The notes under the pieces were generated by a model, which saw only the letters and a program-made list of their open reading frames with translations, searched no databases and had not been told where the DNA came from. Below are positions 28,962 through 36,771 of a stretch of 64,000 nucleotides of DNA, piece after piece. The stretch is from contig NZ_JAASAG010000002.1 in the NCBI RefSeq assembly GCF_012726265.1, forward strand, positions 434,001 to 498,000, read 5' to 3'. Origin of the DNA: Streptomyces sp. HNM0575 (lineage in GTDB: Bacteria; Actinomycetota; Actinomycetes; Streptomycetales; Streptomycetaceae). Within the stretch, counting starts at the first letter, position 1. Each line of letters begins with the position of its first letter. Position numbers and translations under genes: made by a program.

Positions 28962-29831
28962 TTGACAGAGCAGCTGCGACTGATGGCCGTACACGCACAC
29001 CCCGACGACGAGTCGAGCAAGGGTGCGGCCACGATGGCCAAGTACGTATCCGAGGGGGTGGACGTGCTGGTCGCGACCTGCACAGGGGGCGAGCGCGGCT
29101 CCATCCTCAACCCGAAGCTCCAGGGCGACCCGTACATCGAGGAGCACATCCACGAGGTGCGGAAGAAGGAGATGGACGAGGCACGGGAGATCCTCGGCGT
29201 GAAGCAGGCCTGGCTCGGCTTCGTCGACTCGGGACTGCCCGAGGGCGACCCGCTGCCGCCGCTGCCGGAGGGCTGCTTCGCGCTTCAGGAGGTGGACGAG
29301 GCCGCGGGTGCGCTGGTGCGCCTCATCCGCGAGTTCAAGCCGCACGTGATGACGACGTACGACGAGAACGGCGGCTACCCGCACCCCGACCACATCATGA
29401 CCCACAAGGTCTCCATGGCGGCCTTCGATGCGGCGGGCGACCCGGAGAGGTATCCGGAGGCCGGGCCCGTCTGGCAGCCGAAGAAGATCTACTACAACCA
29501 GGGGTTCAACAGGCCCCGCACCGAGGCCCTGCACAAGGGGCTGCTGGAGCGCGGCCTGGACTCCCCGTACGGCGAGTGGCTGGAGCGGTGGAAGTCGATG
29601 GGCCGCGAGCGCACGCTCACGACCTATGTGCCCTGCGGCGACTTCTTCGAGATCCGCGACAAGGCGCTCGTCGCGCACGCCACCCAGATCGATCCCGACG
29701 GCGGCTGGTTCCGCATTCCCCTGGAGTTCCAGCGCGAGGTCTGGCCGACGGAGGAGTACGAGCTCGCGAAGTCGCTCGTGGACACCTCGCTACCCGAGGA
29801 CGACCTCTTCGCGGGCATCCGCGACAATTGA
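28962..29831 (+). CDS. mca: Mycothiol S-conjugate amidase
   Basis: 289 residues of the LmbE/PIG-L deacetylase fold. Zinc-site motif VHAHPDDESSKGAATM at the N-terminus, ATCTGGERGSILNPKL, and the second zinc-site motif GGYPHPDHIMTHK. The length and the conserved KKEMDEAREILGV fit Mca rather than MshB. The enzyme cleaves mycothiol adducts to release mercapturic acids for export, an actinomycete detoxification route. It starts at a TTG at 28962, fixed by GAGGACCGAGTC upstream and the MTEQLRLMAVHAHPDD N-terminus. Confidence 0.96.
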   Translation: MTEQLRLMAVHAHPDDESSKGAATMAKYVSEGVDVLVATCTGGERGSILNPKLQGDPYIEEHIHEVRKKEMDEAREILGVKQAWLGFVDSGLPEGDPLPPLPEGCFALQEVDEAAGALVRLIREFKPHVMTTYDENGGYPHPDHIMTHKVSMAAFDAAGDPERYPEAGPVWQPKKIYYNQGFNRPRTEALHKGLLERGLDSPYGEWLERWKSMGRERTLTTYVPCGDFFEIRDKALVAHATQIDPDGGWFRIPLEFQREVWPTEEYELAKSLVDTSLPEDDLFAGIRDN

Positions 29832-29835
29832 AGGC

Positions 29836-30207
29836 ATGACCCTGACGACCCCGGCTCAGACCGCCGTCGTCCAGGCCCTTCCGATGGTGAAGGACCTGGA
29901 TGAGAACAAGGTGACGCCCGGCGTCCTCGGCTTCATCGTCTTCGCCGCGATGGGAGCCGTGGTGTGGATGCTGATGAAGTCGATGAACCGGCACATGAAG
30001 AAGGTCGACTTCGAGGAGGGGCCGACCGCGGCGCAGACCGCGGGCGGCACGGACGGCGCCGACGGCGCTCACGGCGGGACGGGCGCGGGCGACCGGGGCG
30101 AGGGAGCCGGCACGGGTGACGGCGGCGCGGCCTCCGCGTCCGCCTCCCGCGCCTCCTCCTCGCCGGCGGCGCCCGGGGACGCGAAGAGTTCCGGCCCCGG
30201 AGCCTGA
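29836..30207 (+). CDS. Small single-TM protein downstream of mca
   Basis: 123 residues. One TM helix (VTPGVLGFIVFAAMGAVVWM) followed by KSMNRHMKKVDFEEG and a long Gly/Ala/Ser tail, probably disordered and cytoplasmic. It starts 4 bp after the mca stop with GAAGG, so it is in the mca operon. The family has no known function; its constant place beside mca suggests an envelope or secretion-related accessory role, which is only inference. Confidence 0.78.
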   Translation: MTLTTPAQTAVVQALPMVKDLDENKVTPGVLGFIVFAAMGAVVWMLMKSMNRHMKKVDFEEGPTAAQTAGGTDGADGAHGGTGAGDRGEGAGTGDGGAASASASRASSSPAAPGDAKSSGPGA

Positions 30208-30219
30208 CCGGCACGAAGG

Positions 30220-30273
30220 ACGTACGAGACGTACGAGAAGTACGAGGAGTACGAGAAGTACGCGACGCACGAC
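30220..30273. repeat. 9 bp tandem repeat, six copies, in the msrA leader
   Basis: ACGTACGAG, ACGTACGAG, AAGTACGAG, GAGTACGAG, AAGTACGCG, ACGCACGAC, ending 12 bp before the msrA ATG. It is purine-rich on the coding strand, spans the whole untranslated leader, and could affect translation. The second msrA (42789) has a similar but unrelated repeat leader. Confidence 0.85.
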
Positions 30274-30285
30274 GGGAGTTACGCA

Positions 30286-30951
30286 ATGCTGTTCGGCAGC
30301 CACAAGAACCACCTCCCGACCGCGGACGAGGCCCTTCCGGGCCGCGCCGAGCGCGAGTTCAGGATCCCCGACCGCCACACCGTGCTCGGCAACCCGCTGC
30401 TGGGCCCGTACCCGGAGGGCCTCGAGACCGCCGACTTCGCACTCGGCTGCTTCTGGGGCGCCGAGCGCGTCTTCTGGCGCGCCGACGGCGTCTGGACGAC
30501 CCTCGTCGGCTACCAGGGCGGGCACACCCCGAACCCGACGTACGAAGAGGTCTGCTCGGGCATGACGGGCCACACCGAAGCGGTGCGCGTCGTCTACGAC
30601 CCGTCCAAGATCTCCTACGAGTCCCTGCTGAAGCTCTTCTGGGAGTCCCACGACCCCACCCAGGGCTTCCGCCAGGGCAACGACACCGGCACCCAGTACC
30701 GCTCGGCGATCCACACGCACGGCCCCGCGCAGCAGTCCGCCGCGGAGGCCTCGCGCGACGCCTACCAGAAGGTCCTCACCTCCGCGGGCCACGCGGCCAT
30801 CACCACGGAGATCCTCCCGGCCGCCCCGCGCCCCTTCTACCCGGCCGAGGGCTACCACCAGCAGTACCTCGACAAGAACCCGGCGGGCTACTGCGGGATC
30901 GGCGGTACGGGGGTCTCCTGCCCGGTCGGGGTCGTCAAGACCGACGGCTGA
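30286..30951 (+). CDS. msrA: Peptide-methionine (S)-S-oxide reductase MsrA, with 3' end rebuilt by an insertion
   Basis: 221 residues. Catalytic Cys in [15 protein letters not shown]; substrate pocket and family regions [40 protein letters not shown] and [19 protein letters not shown]. Two C-terminal recycling Cys are present (YCG and VSCP). It repairs methionine-S-sulphoxide in oxidised proteins. The last codons come from inserted DNA: the element junction lies within [10 protein letters not shown], after which this copy reads VKTDG, whereas the copy at 33867 reads APAGGA. ATG at 30286 with GGGAG. Confidence 0.95.
   Translation: MLFGSHKNHLPTADEALPGRAEREFRIPDRHTVLGNPLLGPYPEGLETADFALGCFWGAERVFWRADGVWTTLVGYQGGHTPNPTYEEVCSGMTGHTEAVRVVYDPSKISYESLLKLFWESHDPTQGFRQGNDTGTQYRSAIHTHGPAQQSAAEASRDAYQKVLTSAGHAAITTEILPAAPRPFYPAEGYHQQYLDKNPAGYCGIGGTGVSCPVGVVKTDG
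30904..30934. repeat. attL-like 31 bp repeat
   Basis: Starts GGTACGGGGGTCTCCTG and ends CCGGTCGGGGTCG, coding [10 protein letters not shown] of MsrA. One mismatch with the right copy (C at 30921, T at 33884). Confidence 0.75.
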
Positions 30952-31066
30952 TCTCCGCTCCGCGGTCTGCCCGCCCCTCTTGGCTAGGTACGGTCTGACT
31001 CGTGCCTGCCGTCACTCGTCGCCTGCCTCGACGGGTGACGGCCGTGGGCCGACCAAGGGGAGCTGA

Positions 31067-31262
31067 TTGGGCATCCCGCCGTCGGACCAAGTGCAAGGTT
31101 CCGGAGGAGAGTTCACGTCGGCGCGTGCCGCGGGGGTGATGGAAGCCGCATGCCGGTCGGTCGGACTCGACGCCGAGGGCGCGGAGTTGATCCGGTTCGG
31201 GGAGAACGCACTCTTTCGACTGGCTACACACGCGGACTGCGGGACTGGCTGGCCGGGTGACG
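31067..31262 (+). pseudogene. Truncated phosphotransferase (APH-like) fragment
   Basis: Starts at a TTG with AAGGGGAG. The first ~50 residues (VMEAACRSVGLDAEGAELIR, FGENALFRLA) match the N-lobe of aminoglycoside-phosphotransferase-fold kinases. The reading then turns into unrelated sequence (THADCGTGWPGDGY) at the edge of the next fragment. The catalytic loop HGDxxxxN is absent, so it is a dead 5' piece. Confidence 0.65.
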
Positions 31263-31263
31263 G

Positions 31264-31536
31264 CTACTCGTCCAGCTCGGCCATGGCGTCGCGCACCTGC
31301 TCGTTGAACTGCTGCACCGCGGCGCTCCCTGCATGCTGCGACACCTCACGCTGGAAGTCCCCAACGTAGCGCTGGAATCGGGAGGACTGGAGGTTGTCAC
31401 CGCCGTCGACTGCGAGGCCGGCGGTGGTGACGGCCGCTTCGAGTTCGCCGCTGAGCAACTGACTCTGCGCGAGCACCATCCGGCAGAAACCGAGCGTGCG
31501 CGCGTACTTCGGGTCGGTGAGGGCAGGCGACGGCAC
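31264..31536 (-). pseudogene. C-terminal fragment of a TPR-containing HTH regulator
   Basis: About 90 residues (TLGFCRMVLAQSQLLSGELE, SSRFQRYVGDFQREVSQH, VQQFNEQVRDAM) resemble the last TPR helices of XRE-type Streptomyces regulators. The HTH and most repeats are missing. It begins against the ArsR 3' end without a promoter or ribosome site. It is a remnant that abuts the phosphotransferase fragment. Confidence 0.6.
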
Positions 31537-31546
31537 GTTTGACCGA

Positions 31547-31870
31547 TCAGGAACTTCCTGAGGTGAGGACGGCGTTGAGCAGCCCGGGGAAGCGTGTTTC
31601 CACCTCGTCTCGACGGACCGTCATGATGCGATGCCGTCCTTCAGCGATCGTCCTGACCAGCCCCGCCTCCCTCAAGACGCGGCAGTGGTGGGAGATTGTC
31701 GCGTTGCTCAGACCCAGATCGACCTTCTCCACCACGACCGCACAGTCAACGGGTTCGGATTGCCGGTAAAGCTCGGTCATCATCGCCCGTCTGCCCGGTT
31801 CGGCGAGTGCGCTCAGGATCGTGGTGAGGTCCAGCGACTCGATCGAAGGACCGGGAAGCGTACGTGACAC
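31547..31870 (-). CDS. ArsR-family transcriptional regulator
   Basis: 107 residues. Winged HTH: LTTILSALAEPGRRAMMTEL, then VDLGLSNATISHHCRVLREA and the wing GLVRTIAEGRHRIMTVRRDE. No ELCVCDL-type metal-binding motif is present, so it is probably a non-metal ArsR sensing redox or small molecules. The GTG at 31870 is chosen because GGAGG sits 7 bases ahead; a GTG at 31882 lies within that site. It is divergent from an NmrA-type reductase gene, the usual arrangement for ArsR control of redox enzymes. Confidence 0.87.
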   Translation of the reverse strand: MSRTLPGPSIESLDLTTILSALAEPGRRAMMTELYRQSEPVDCAVVVEKVDLGLSNATISHHCRVLREAGLVRTIAEGRHRIMTVRRDEVETRFPGLLNAVLTSGSS

Positions 31871-31890
31871 GGAGACCTCCACTCCATCAT

Positions 31891-31949
31891 TTGACGCTCA
31901 TCTAACTGTAGCGTACGGTTTTCTCTATCGATGATTAGCCAAACATCGA
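31891..31949 (+). promoter_or_regulatory. nmrA-type promoter and ArsR operator candidate
   Basis: TTGACG (31891-31896), 17 bp, TACGGT (31914-31919) is a good rightward promoter. TCGATG...CATCGA (31928-31949, 10 bp spacer) is a perfect inverted repeat over the expected start region, suiting a repressor. Confidence 0.55.
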
Positions 31950-32048
31950 ACTATGCGCGTAGCAGTGCACCCTGTTCGACACCCGCCAGCGCGTTGACGA
32001 CGTCGCGCCCCCGACCCCAGGGTCCGCGAAGACACCGAAGGAGACATC

Positions 32049-32951
32049 GTGCCTACTACTGGGGACGACACCCGGTACCGCCCCGGGGACGATCCGGGGC
32101 CGGGTGTTCTCGTGACCGGCGGGACCGGCAAAGTCGGCCGAGAACTGGTGACGCTCCTACGCGGTCACGGCGTGCCGGTGCGGGTGGCCAGCCGCGCACC
32201 GGTCGCTGAAGACCCGGACTCGGTGCCGTTCGACTGGTTCGATCGCGGCACCCACGCTGCCGCGCTGGACGGGCAGGACCGGATCTTCCTGGTCACCCCG
32301 CCGAACAGCGCCGACCCGGCGGACCCTGTCATTCCCTTCCTGGACGAGGCGCACCGTCGCGGCGTGCGCACGGTCGTGTTGCTGAGCTCCGCTGTGCCTC
32401 TGCAGCCCCGTGCACCAGAACTGGCCGCTCGCGTCCGTGACCAGTCCGGCGGGATCGTGCTGCGCCCGTCCGGATTCATGCAGAACTTCCTCAGCCCGCA
32501 TCCCGTAGGGCGGCAAATCCTGCGAGACGGCGAAATTCGCACCGCAAGCGGTGCGGGCCGCATGGGGTGGATCGATCTACGCGACATCGCTGCCTGCGCC
32601 GCTGCGCTGCTGCTGGCCGATCGTGCCGCGCCCCAGGCAGATCAACGCGACTACCTGCTCACCGGCCCCCGGACCCTGAGTTACGTCGAAGCGGCGGCGA
32701 TAATCTCCGCGACCGCCGCGAAACCGGTCCGCGTGGTCCACACCGACGAGGAAGCGCTGGCCGCGGACTTGCAAACTGTCGGGTTCTCTGCGGAATTCGC
32801 CGCAATCTACGCCAGGGCTGAGGCCGGTGCTCGATCGGGCCGCGACGACGTGGTCAGCACCGCGGTGCCCGACCTGACGGGCCGGCCAGCCCGCACGTTC
32901 GAACAGTTCGTCCGGGACCACGCGGCCGGATGGTCCACGGCAGCCGCGTGA
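32049..32951 (+). CDS. NmrA-like atypical short-chain dehydrogenase (NAD(P)H-binding)
   Basis: 300 residues. The Rossmann start GVLVTGGTGKVGRELVTLL carries the GxxGxxG motif; IFLVTPPNSADPADPVIPFL, VVLLSSAVPLQ and LRPSGFMQNFL are typical of NmrA/QorB-type reductases or redox sensors. The classical SDR YxxxK pair is absent, as expected for this subgroup. It starts at a GTG at 32049 with AAGGAG. It is transcribed away from ArsR and followed 93 bp later by a SnoaL-like gene, probably in the same unit. Confidence 0.87.
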   Translation: MPTTGDDTRYRPGDDPGPGVLVTGGTGKVGRELVTLLRGHGVPVRVASRAPVAEDPDSVPFDWFDRGTHAAALDGQDRIFLVTPPNSADPADPVIPFLDEAHRRGVRTVVLLSSAVPLQPRAPELAARVRDQSGGIVLRPSGFMQNFLSPHPVGRQILRDGEIRTASGAGRMGWIDLRDIAACAAALLLADRAAPQADQRDYLLTGPRTLSYVEAAAIISATAAKPVRVVHTDEEALAADLQTVGFSAEFAAIYARAEAGARSGRDDVVSTAVPDLTGRPARTFEQFVRDHAAGWSTAAA

Positions 32952-33044
32952 GCGCACACCCAGCTCTGTCCGGTCACCGCGCTACCCCACGATCCGCCCA
33001 TCCCGACGTAACGACACGATCACCCGGTGAGGAAGGAACGCTCG

Positions 33045-33425
33045 ATGAACACGACCGCACACGACCTCGGCAGCCGCGCCTACGCGGCCTTGCTGGCTGG
33101 AGACTGGCCAGCCCTGCGGGCGTTGCTGCACGACGACGCAACCTGGACCGTGCCCGGCGACCACGCCATATCCGGCACCGCAGTCGGCGCCGATGCCGTC
33201 ATCGCCCAGATGCAGAAAGTGGCCGACCACGGCGTCCAATTCCGGCTGGAACGCCTGCTGACAAGCCGAGGAAATCTGGCACTGATACAGCACAACACCG
33301 GCCGCCGTGGCGACGTCGTCCTCGACGAACACCTCGCCACGGTCTGCCGGCTACGCGATGGACGCATCGCCGAGATCGAAACGTTCGCCGATGACGTACC
33401 GGGAATGAACGCCTTCTTCGTCTGA
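33045..33425 (+). CDS. SnoaL-like (NTF2 fold) protein
   Basis: 126 residues, a single alpha+beta barrel. AYAALLAGDWPALRALLHDD, ATWTVPGDHAISGTAVGADA and CRLRDGRIAEIETFADDVPG are standard SnoaL-like/ketosteroid-isomerase-fold segments. Members isomerise, cyclise or hydroxylate small molecules; no substrate can be named. The ATG at 33045 has GGAAGGAACG. It ends the ArsR-controlled unit inside the msrA element. Confidence 0.83.
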   Translation: MNTTAHDLGSRAYAALLAGDWPALRALLHDDATWTVPGDHAISGTAVGADAVIAQMQKVADHGVQFRLERLLTSRGNLALIQHNTGRRGDVVLDEHLATVCRLRDGRIAEIETFADDVPGMNAFFV

Positions 33426-33435
33426 TGCCTCAGTA

Positions 33436-33842
33436 ATGCGACGCCCCGGCACGAACATCCTGGCCTTGACCGGCACCAAGCCTCTGCCTTGCGGCTCGGG
33501 CCTTCGGGAGTCCTGGGTCTCGTTGCGTTCGCCCTCGTCCCGAACGACTTCGACAGAGCCGATGGCTTCCTCGGCGATCAGCGCTTCGATCCGCTGTCAT
33601 GGAGAGTCCTTGCGCGTGATAGGACGCTCCCCCATGTCGCGTGCAAGTTCCTCCAACTCCTCTTCGTCGGCTCGGATTTCCATAGCGGCTGCGGGGGCCT
33701 GACCTGCGCACGACGAACGGGCCTGCGGGTAACGGATCAGTCGGTCGACGGGCCTGCACACGGCCGCGTGTACGTAGCCCCGGTCCTGACTGATCCGGCA
33801 GTAGACCGCCGCTCGCCTCGTGCCTGCTGTCGAGTTCGCCAT
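33436..33842 (-). pseudogene. Large serine recombinase/integrase remnant
   Basis: The N-terminal TAGTRRAAVYCRISQDR is the resolvase-domain start of phage/ICE serine integrases, including the YCRIS strand before the catalytic region. The reading then jumps to a C-terminal coiled region, EEELEELARDMGERPITRKD, hits an in-frame TGA, and continues QRIEALIAEEAIGSVEVV in the same frame. The catalytic and zinc-ribbon parts are deleted. It lies 25 bp from the right attachment-like repeat, where an integrase gene is expected. Confidence 0.65.
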
Positions 33843-33866
33843 GGGTCACACAGGTACACCCTCGTA

Positions 33867-33897
33867 GGTACGGGGGTCTCCTGTCCGGTCGGGGTCG
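33867..33897. repeat. attR-like 31 bp repeat with the original msrA end
   Basis: The in-frame continuation after the repeat reads GVAPAGGA then TGA, a plausible native MsrA C-terminus. The rest of 33898-34074 shows no gene. Confidence 0.75.
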
Positions 33898-34074
33898 CGC
33901 CGGCGGGCGGGGCGTGACTGCGCGCTGACCGCGCGCGTCCGAGTTACGGTGCTCATCGGCGAGTTCGACTTCGGGGAACACTCGGGGCCCGGTGCGCACA
34001 CGGCCCCGCATGCACGGCGCTGAGGGACCGCGTCCGGCGCCAGACAGGCGGACGGTGGCCGGGAAGCCACCCCT

Positions 34075-34105
34075 TTGACCTTGACACGGTGGCAAGGCCT
34101 TCACT
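34075..34105 (+). promoter_or_regulatory. MerR-type promoter/operator
   Basis: TTGACC (34075-34080), 19 bp, TTCACT (34100-34105). The long spacer contains CCTTGACAC-G-GTGGCAAGG (34079-34097), 8 of 9 pairs matched, the classic MerR operator position and shape. It lies just ahead of the HEAT and MerR-HEAT genes, so autoregulation is likely. Confidence 0.75.
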
Positions 34106-34127
34106 GCTTGCCGAGGAGGTGGTCCCG

Positions 34128-34808
34128 ATGACCACGACGACACAGGACGCGGTCGCGGCGCGAGCGCTCAAGGGCCTGGAGGACGGCCGCTCGTCGGTGC
34201 GGCTGCGGGCGGCGCTGGCGGTCGGCACGACCCCGGATCCCCGCTTCGTCGACAAGCTCGTCGAACGGTGCGCGATCGAGCCCGAGTTCTTCGTCCGCGA
34301 CATGCTGACCTGGGCGCTCACCCGCCACCCGGTGTCCGTGACCCTGCCCGCGCTGCTCCGCGAAGTCCGCTCGGAGCGTGCGCAGGCACGGAGCCAGGCG
34401 CTGCACACGCTGTCCAAGATCGGGGACCGGCGGGCGTGGCCGGCGATCACACGGGCGCTCCTGTCCGACGCCGACGAGGAGGTGGCGCGGAGCGCCTGGC
34501 GGGCCGCGGTCGTGCTCGTACCCGAAGGCGAGGAGTCCGGACTGGCCGCCGCGCTGGCGACGCAACTCGGGCGTGGTGAGCGGGAGTCGCAGCTGAGCCT
34601 CAGCCGGGCGCTGGCCGCGCTGGGCGACGTCGTCGTCCCCGCAGTGCGTGCTGCGGAGTCGGCCCCCGACCGGCATGTGCGCGCGCACGCGCTCGCCACG
34701 GAACGGCTGCTGCGCGATCCGGACACCGGATTCGACTTCGCGATCGAGGAGGCGAAGCGCGTCGTGGCCCTCGGCGGGTCCGGCCGGGAGGCGGAGCAGG
34801 AGTGCTGA
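34128..34808 (+). CDS. HEAT-repeat protein
   Basis: 226 residues made almost entirely of HEAT/PBS-lyase-type helical pairs: LEDGRSSVRLRAALAVGTTP, VRSERAQARSQALHTLSKIG, LSDADEEVARSAWRAAVVLV, ESAPDRHVRAHALATERLL. Such solenoids bind proteins or ligands; no enzyme motif is seen. The start ATG at 34128 has GAGGAGGT. It overlaps the MerR-HEAT gene by 7 bp and shares its operator, so the two gene products are made together and may interact through their HEAT surfaces. Confidence 0.82.
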   Translation: MTTTTQDAVAARALKGLEDGRSSVRLRAALAVGTTPDPRFVDKLVERCAIEPEFFVRDMLTWALTRHPVSVTLPALLREVRSERAQARSQALHTLSKIGDRRAWPAITRALLSDADEEVARSAWRAAVVLVPEGEESGLAAALATQLGRGERESQLSLSRALAALGDVVVPAVRAAESAPDRHVRAHALATERLLRDPDTGFDFAIEEAKRVVALGGSGREAEQEC

Positions 34809-35806
34809 TCGGTGAGGTGGCGCGCCGGTCCGGGGTCAGTGCCCGCATGCTCAGGCATTACGAGTCGCTGGGGCTGCTGCGGCCGTCGGGCCGCAGCGGC
34901 TCCGGCTACCGGGAGTACTCCGGCGAGGACATCCGGCGGATCTTCCACATCGAGAGCCTGCGGTCGCTGGGGCTGTCGCTGCGTGAGATCGGGCGCGCGC
35001 TCGACGAGCCCGGCTTCGCGCCTTCGGCGCTCGTCGACGATCTCATCCGGCGTACGCGCGAACGTATCGCGGCCGAGACCGAGTTGCTCACACGGCTCCG
35101 CCGGATCGACGCCGCGGAACCCGGCGACTGGGAGGACGTGCTCCAGGTCGTCGCGTTCCTCCAGGCTCTGGGGTCGAAGAGCGCCGGGGCGCGCCAGCGT
35201 GCGGCCCTCTCCACGGCCGATGAGGCCCCGGTGCCGGTGGAGGCCCTGGTGGAGGCGGTGCTGAGCGAGACGGAGCCGAACGTCGCCGGAGCGCTTCGTT
35301 GGGCCCTGGCCCGGTCGGGCGAGGGCGGCACGGCACTGCTGGCGGAAGGCCTCGGCTCATCGGTGGCCGCGGTGCGGGAGCGTGCCGTTCAGTCCCTCGC
35401 CGAGATGCCCGGTGCGGAGGCCACCGCCCGGCTGCGGGACGCCCTCGCGAACCCCGACGCCGTGGTCCGCGGTCATGCGGCCCTGGCGCTCGGGACTCGT
35501 GGAGTGGCCGATGCGCTCCCGACGCTCATCGACATGATCGTGGAAGGACGGAACGACACCGACGCGGCCGACGCACTGAGCATGCTGGCGGGCGACACGG
35601 CGACGGCGGAACGGATCGCGACCGGTCTCGTCGGCCACCTGGGCCGCGACACCACCGAGGCGTCCGCGCGCGTACGGCTGACCCAGGCGCTGGCGGACAT
35701 CCCGGGGGCCACGGCGTCACGCGCGCTCGTGGAACTCGCGAATGACGGGAACCGGGCCGTTGCGCTGACCGCGGCGTACCTGCTTCAGCTGCGCGACGCA
35801 CGGTGA
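34802..35806 (+). CDS. MerR regulator fused to HEAT repeats
   Basis: 334 residues. The N-terminus is a complete MerR HTH: MLIGEVARRSGVSARMLRHY, LGLLRPSGRSGSGYREYSGE and DIRRIFHIESLRSLGLSLRE, followed by the dimerisation helix to about residue 110. From about residue 130 the usual small effector pocket is replaced by HEAT repeats (SVAAVRERAVQSLAEMPGAE, ANPDAVVRGHAALALGTRGV). Effector recognition may therefore be by protein binding rather than a metal or small molecule. It starts at a GTG at 34802 inside the HEAT gene. Confidence 0.88.
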   Translation: MLIGEVARRSGVSARMLRHYESLGLLRPSGRSGSGYREYSGEDIRRIFHIESLRSLGLSLREIGRALDEPGFAPSALVDDLIRRTRERIAAETELLTRLRRIDAAEPGDWEDVLQVVAFLQALGSKSAGARQRAALSTADEAPVPVEALVEAVLSETEPNVAGALRWALARSGEGGTALLAEGLGSSVAAVRERAVQSLAEMPGAEATARLRDALANPDAVVRGHAALALGTRGVADALPTLIDMIVEGRNDTDAADALSMLAGDTATAERIATGLVGHLGRDTTEASARVRLTQALADIPGATASRALVELANDGNRAVALTAAYLLQLRDAR

Positions 35807-35864
35807 CGCGACGCACGGTGACGGATCTCGCCCCTCGCATGCCTCGGATGAGGCTCGAACACGC

Positions 35865-36389
35865 TCAGTTCTTCCGGTCGTTCACGGCCACGACGACTGT
35901 CAGTGCCGTGCCCGCGACGAGCGGCACGACGAGTGCCGCGAACATCCAGCCCGGCACATCGGGATCGGGCGTGGAGCGCCACAGCACCGCGCATCCGACG
36001 AGGAACGAGACACCGACGCACGCGTTGAGCACCAGCAGCGCTCGTGCGGAGCGGCGGGCCGAAGCGCGGCTGCCGGGCCGGTTGAGCGTCTGAAAGGGCA
36101 CGCCGGCGACCCGGGCCGCGTGTCCGTGGGGCATCTCGTTGCGCGGCGTCAATCGCAACGTCAGCTCCGCGCAGGCGGTTACGAGCACCGTCACCCCCAC
36201 GTAGACGAAGACCAGCACGAAGGCGCTGCCGACCGACCGGGCCGCCCATGCGTCCACACCGTGAACGCCGATGTGCTTCGGTATCCGGTCCGGCAGATGC
36301 GGGTAGCGCACCGCGCCCCAGGTGACCAGCGTGGCGAGCAGGACGATGCTGGGCAGCAGCCATGGCCGAACGGAAGGGGAGAGCACCAT
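35865..36389 (-). CDS. DUF1648-type membrane protein
   Basis: 174 residues, about four TM segments (LPSIVLLATLVTWGAVRYPH, SVGSAFVLVFVYVGVTVLVT, ALLVLNACVGVSFLVGCAVL, MFAALVVPLVAGTALTVVVA). The loop YPHLPDRIPKHIGVHGVDAW is the DUF1648 signature found in SdpI-like and related proteins. No strong ribosome site is present. The ATG at 36389 is shared base for base with the start of the divergent gene (CCATGG), so the true start could be slightly inside. It is convergent with the MerR-HEAT gene. Confidence 0.65.
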   Translation of the reverse strand: MVLSPSVRPWLLPSIVLLATLVTWGAVRYPHLPDRIPKHIGVHGVDAWAARSVGSAFVLVFVYVGVTVLVTACAELTLRLTPRNEMPHGHAARVAGVPFQTLNRPGSRASARRSARALLVLNACVGVSFLVGCAVLWRSTPDPDVPGWMFAALVVPLVAGTALTVVVAVNDRKN

Positions 36390-36771
36390 GGAGCCGATTG
36401 TGACAGCGGCACGAGTGCTGGTGGTCGGGCTCGATCCCGCCAAGCTCGACGGCTGGGACCCGGAGCCGGTGCAGGCCGCGATAGCGCGCGGCCGGGCCCG
36501 TTTCGACGAGTCGGGCATCCGGGCCGACTGGTGTCTGGCGGCACTCGACGAGAACCCCGAGGAGGCGATCGTGGAGGCGCTGACCCGCGAAGAGTACGAC
36601 TGCGTGGTGATCGGCGGCGGCATCCGTACGCACGAGCCGCTGCTCGAACTCTTCGAGAAGGTGGTCAACCTGGTCCGGCAGCACGCGCCCGGCGCACCGA
36701 TCGCCTTCAACACCAGCCCCGAGGACTGCGCCGACGCGGCCCTCCGGTGGCTGCACCTTCCCGGGCAGTGA
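36388..36771 (+). CDS. Conserved Rossmann-like hypothetical protein
   Basis: 127 residues. Alternating beta/alpha pattern: ARVLVVGLDPAKLDGWDP, LDENPEEAIVEALTREEYDC, VVIGGGIRTHEPLLELFEKV and APIAFNTSPEDCADAA. I recognise it as a widespread unannotated bacterial family (the VVIGGGIR and AFNTSP motifs recur) but know no function. The ATG at 36388 has AAGGGGAGAG, which lies inside the divergent DUF1648 gene. The 3' end begins a tandem repeat that copies the stop region. Confidence 0.78.
   Translation: MEPIVTAARVLVVGLDPAKLDGWDPEPVQAAIARGRARFDESGIRADWCLAALDENPEEAIVEALTREEYDCVVIGGGIRTHEPLLELFEKVVNLVRQHAPGAPIAFNTSPEDCADAALRWLHLPGQ

Larger units (their letters stand above)
30904..33897. mobile_element. 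Decayed integrative element in the 3' end of msrA
   Basis: Bounded by a 31 bp direct repeat, 30904-30934 and 33867-33897, differing at one base. The left copy is inside msrA; the right copy continues in frame to GVAPAGGA and a stop, the likely original msrA terminus. Contents in order: truncated phosphotransferase, truncated TPR-type regulator, ArsR, NmrA-like reductase, SnoaL-like protein, and a degenerate recombinase beside the right end. Composition is less GC-rich than the flanks. This is the layout of an ICE or prophage that has lost most of its body. Confidence 0.75.
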
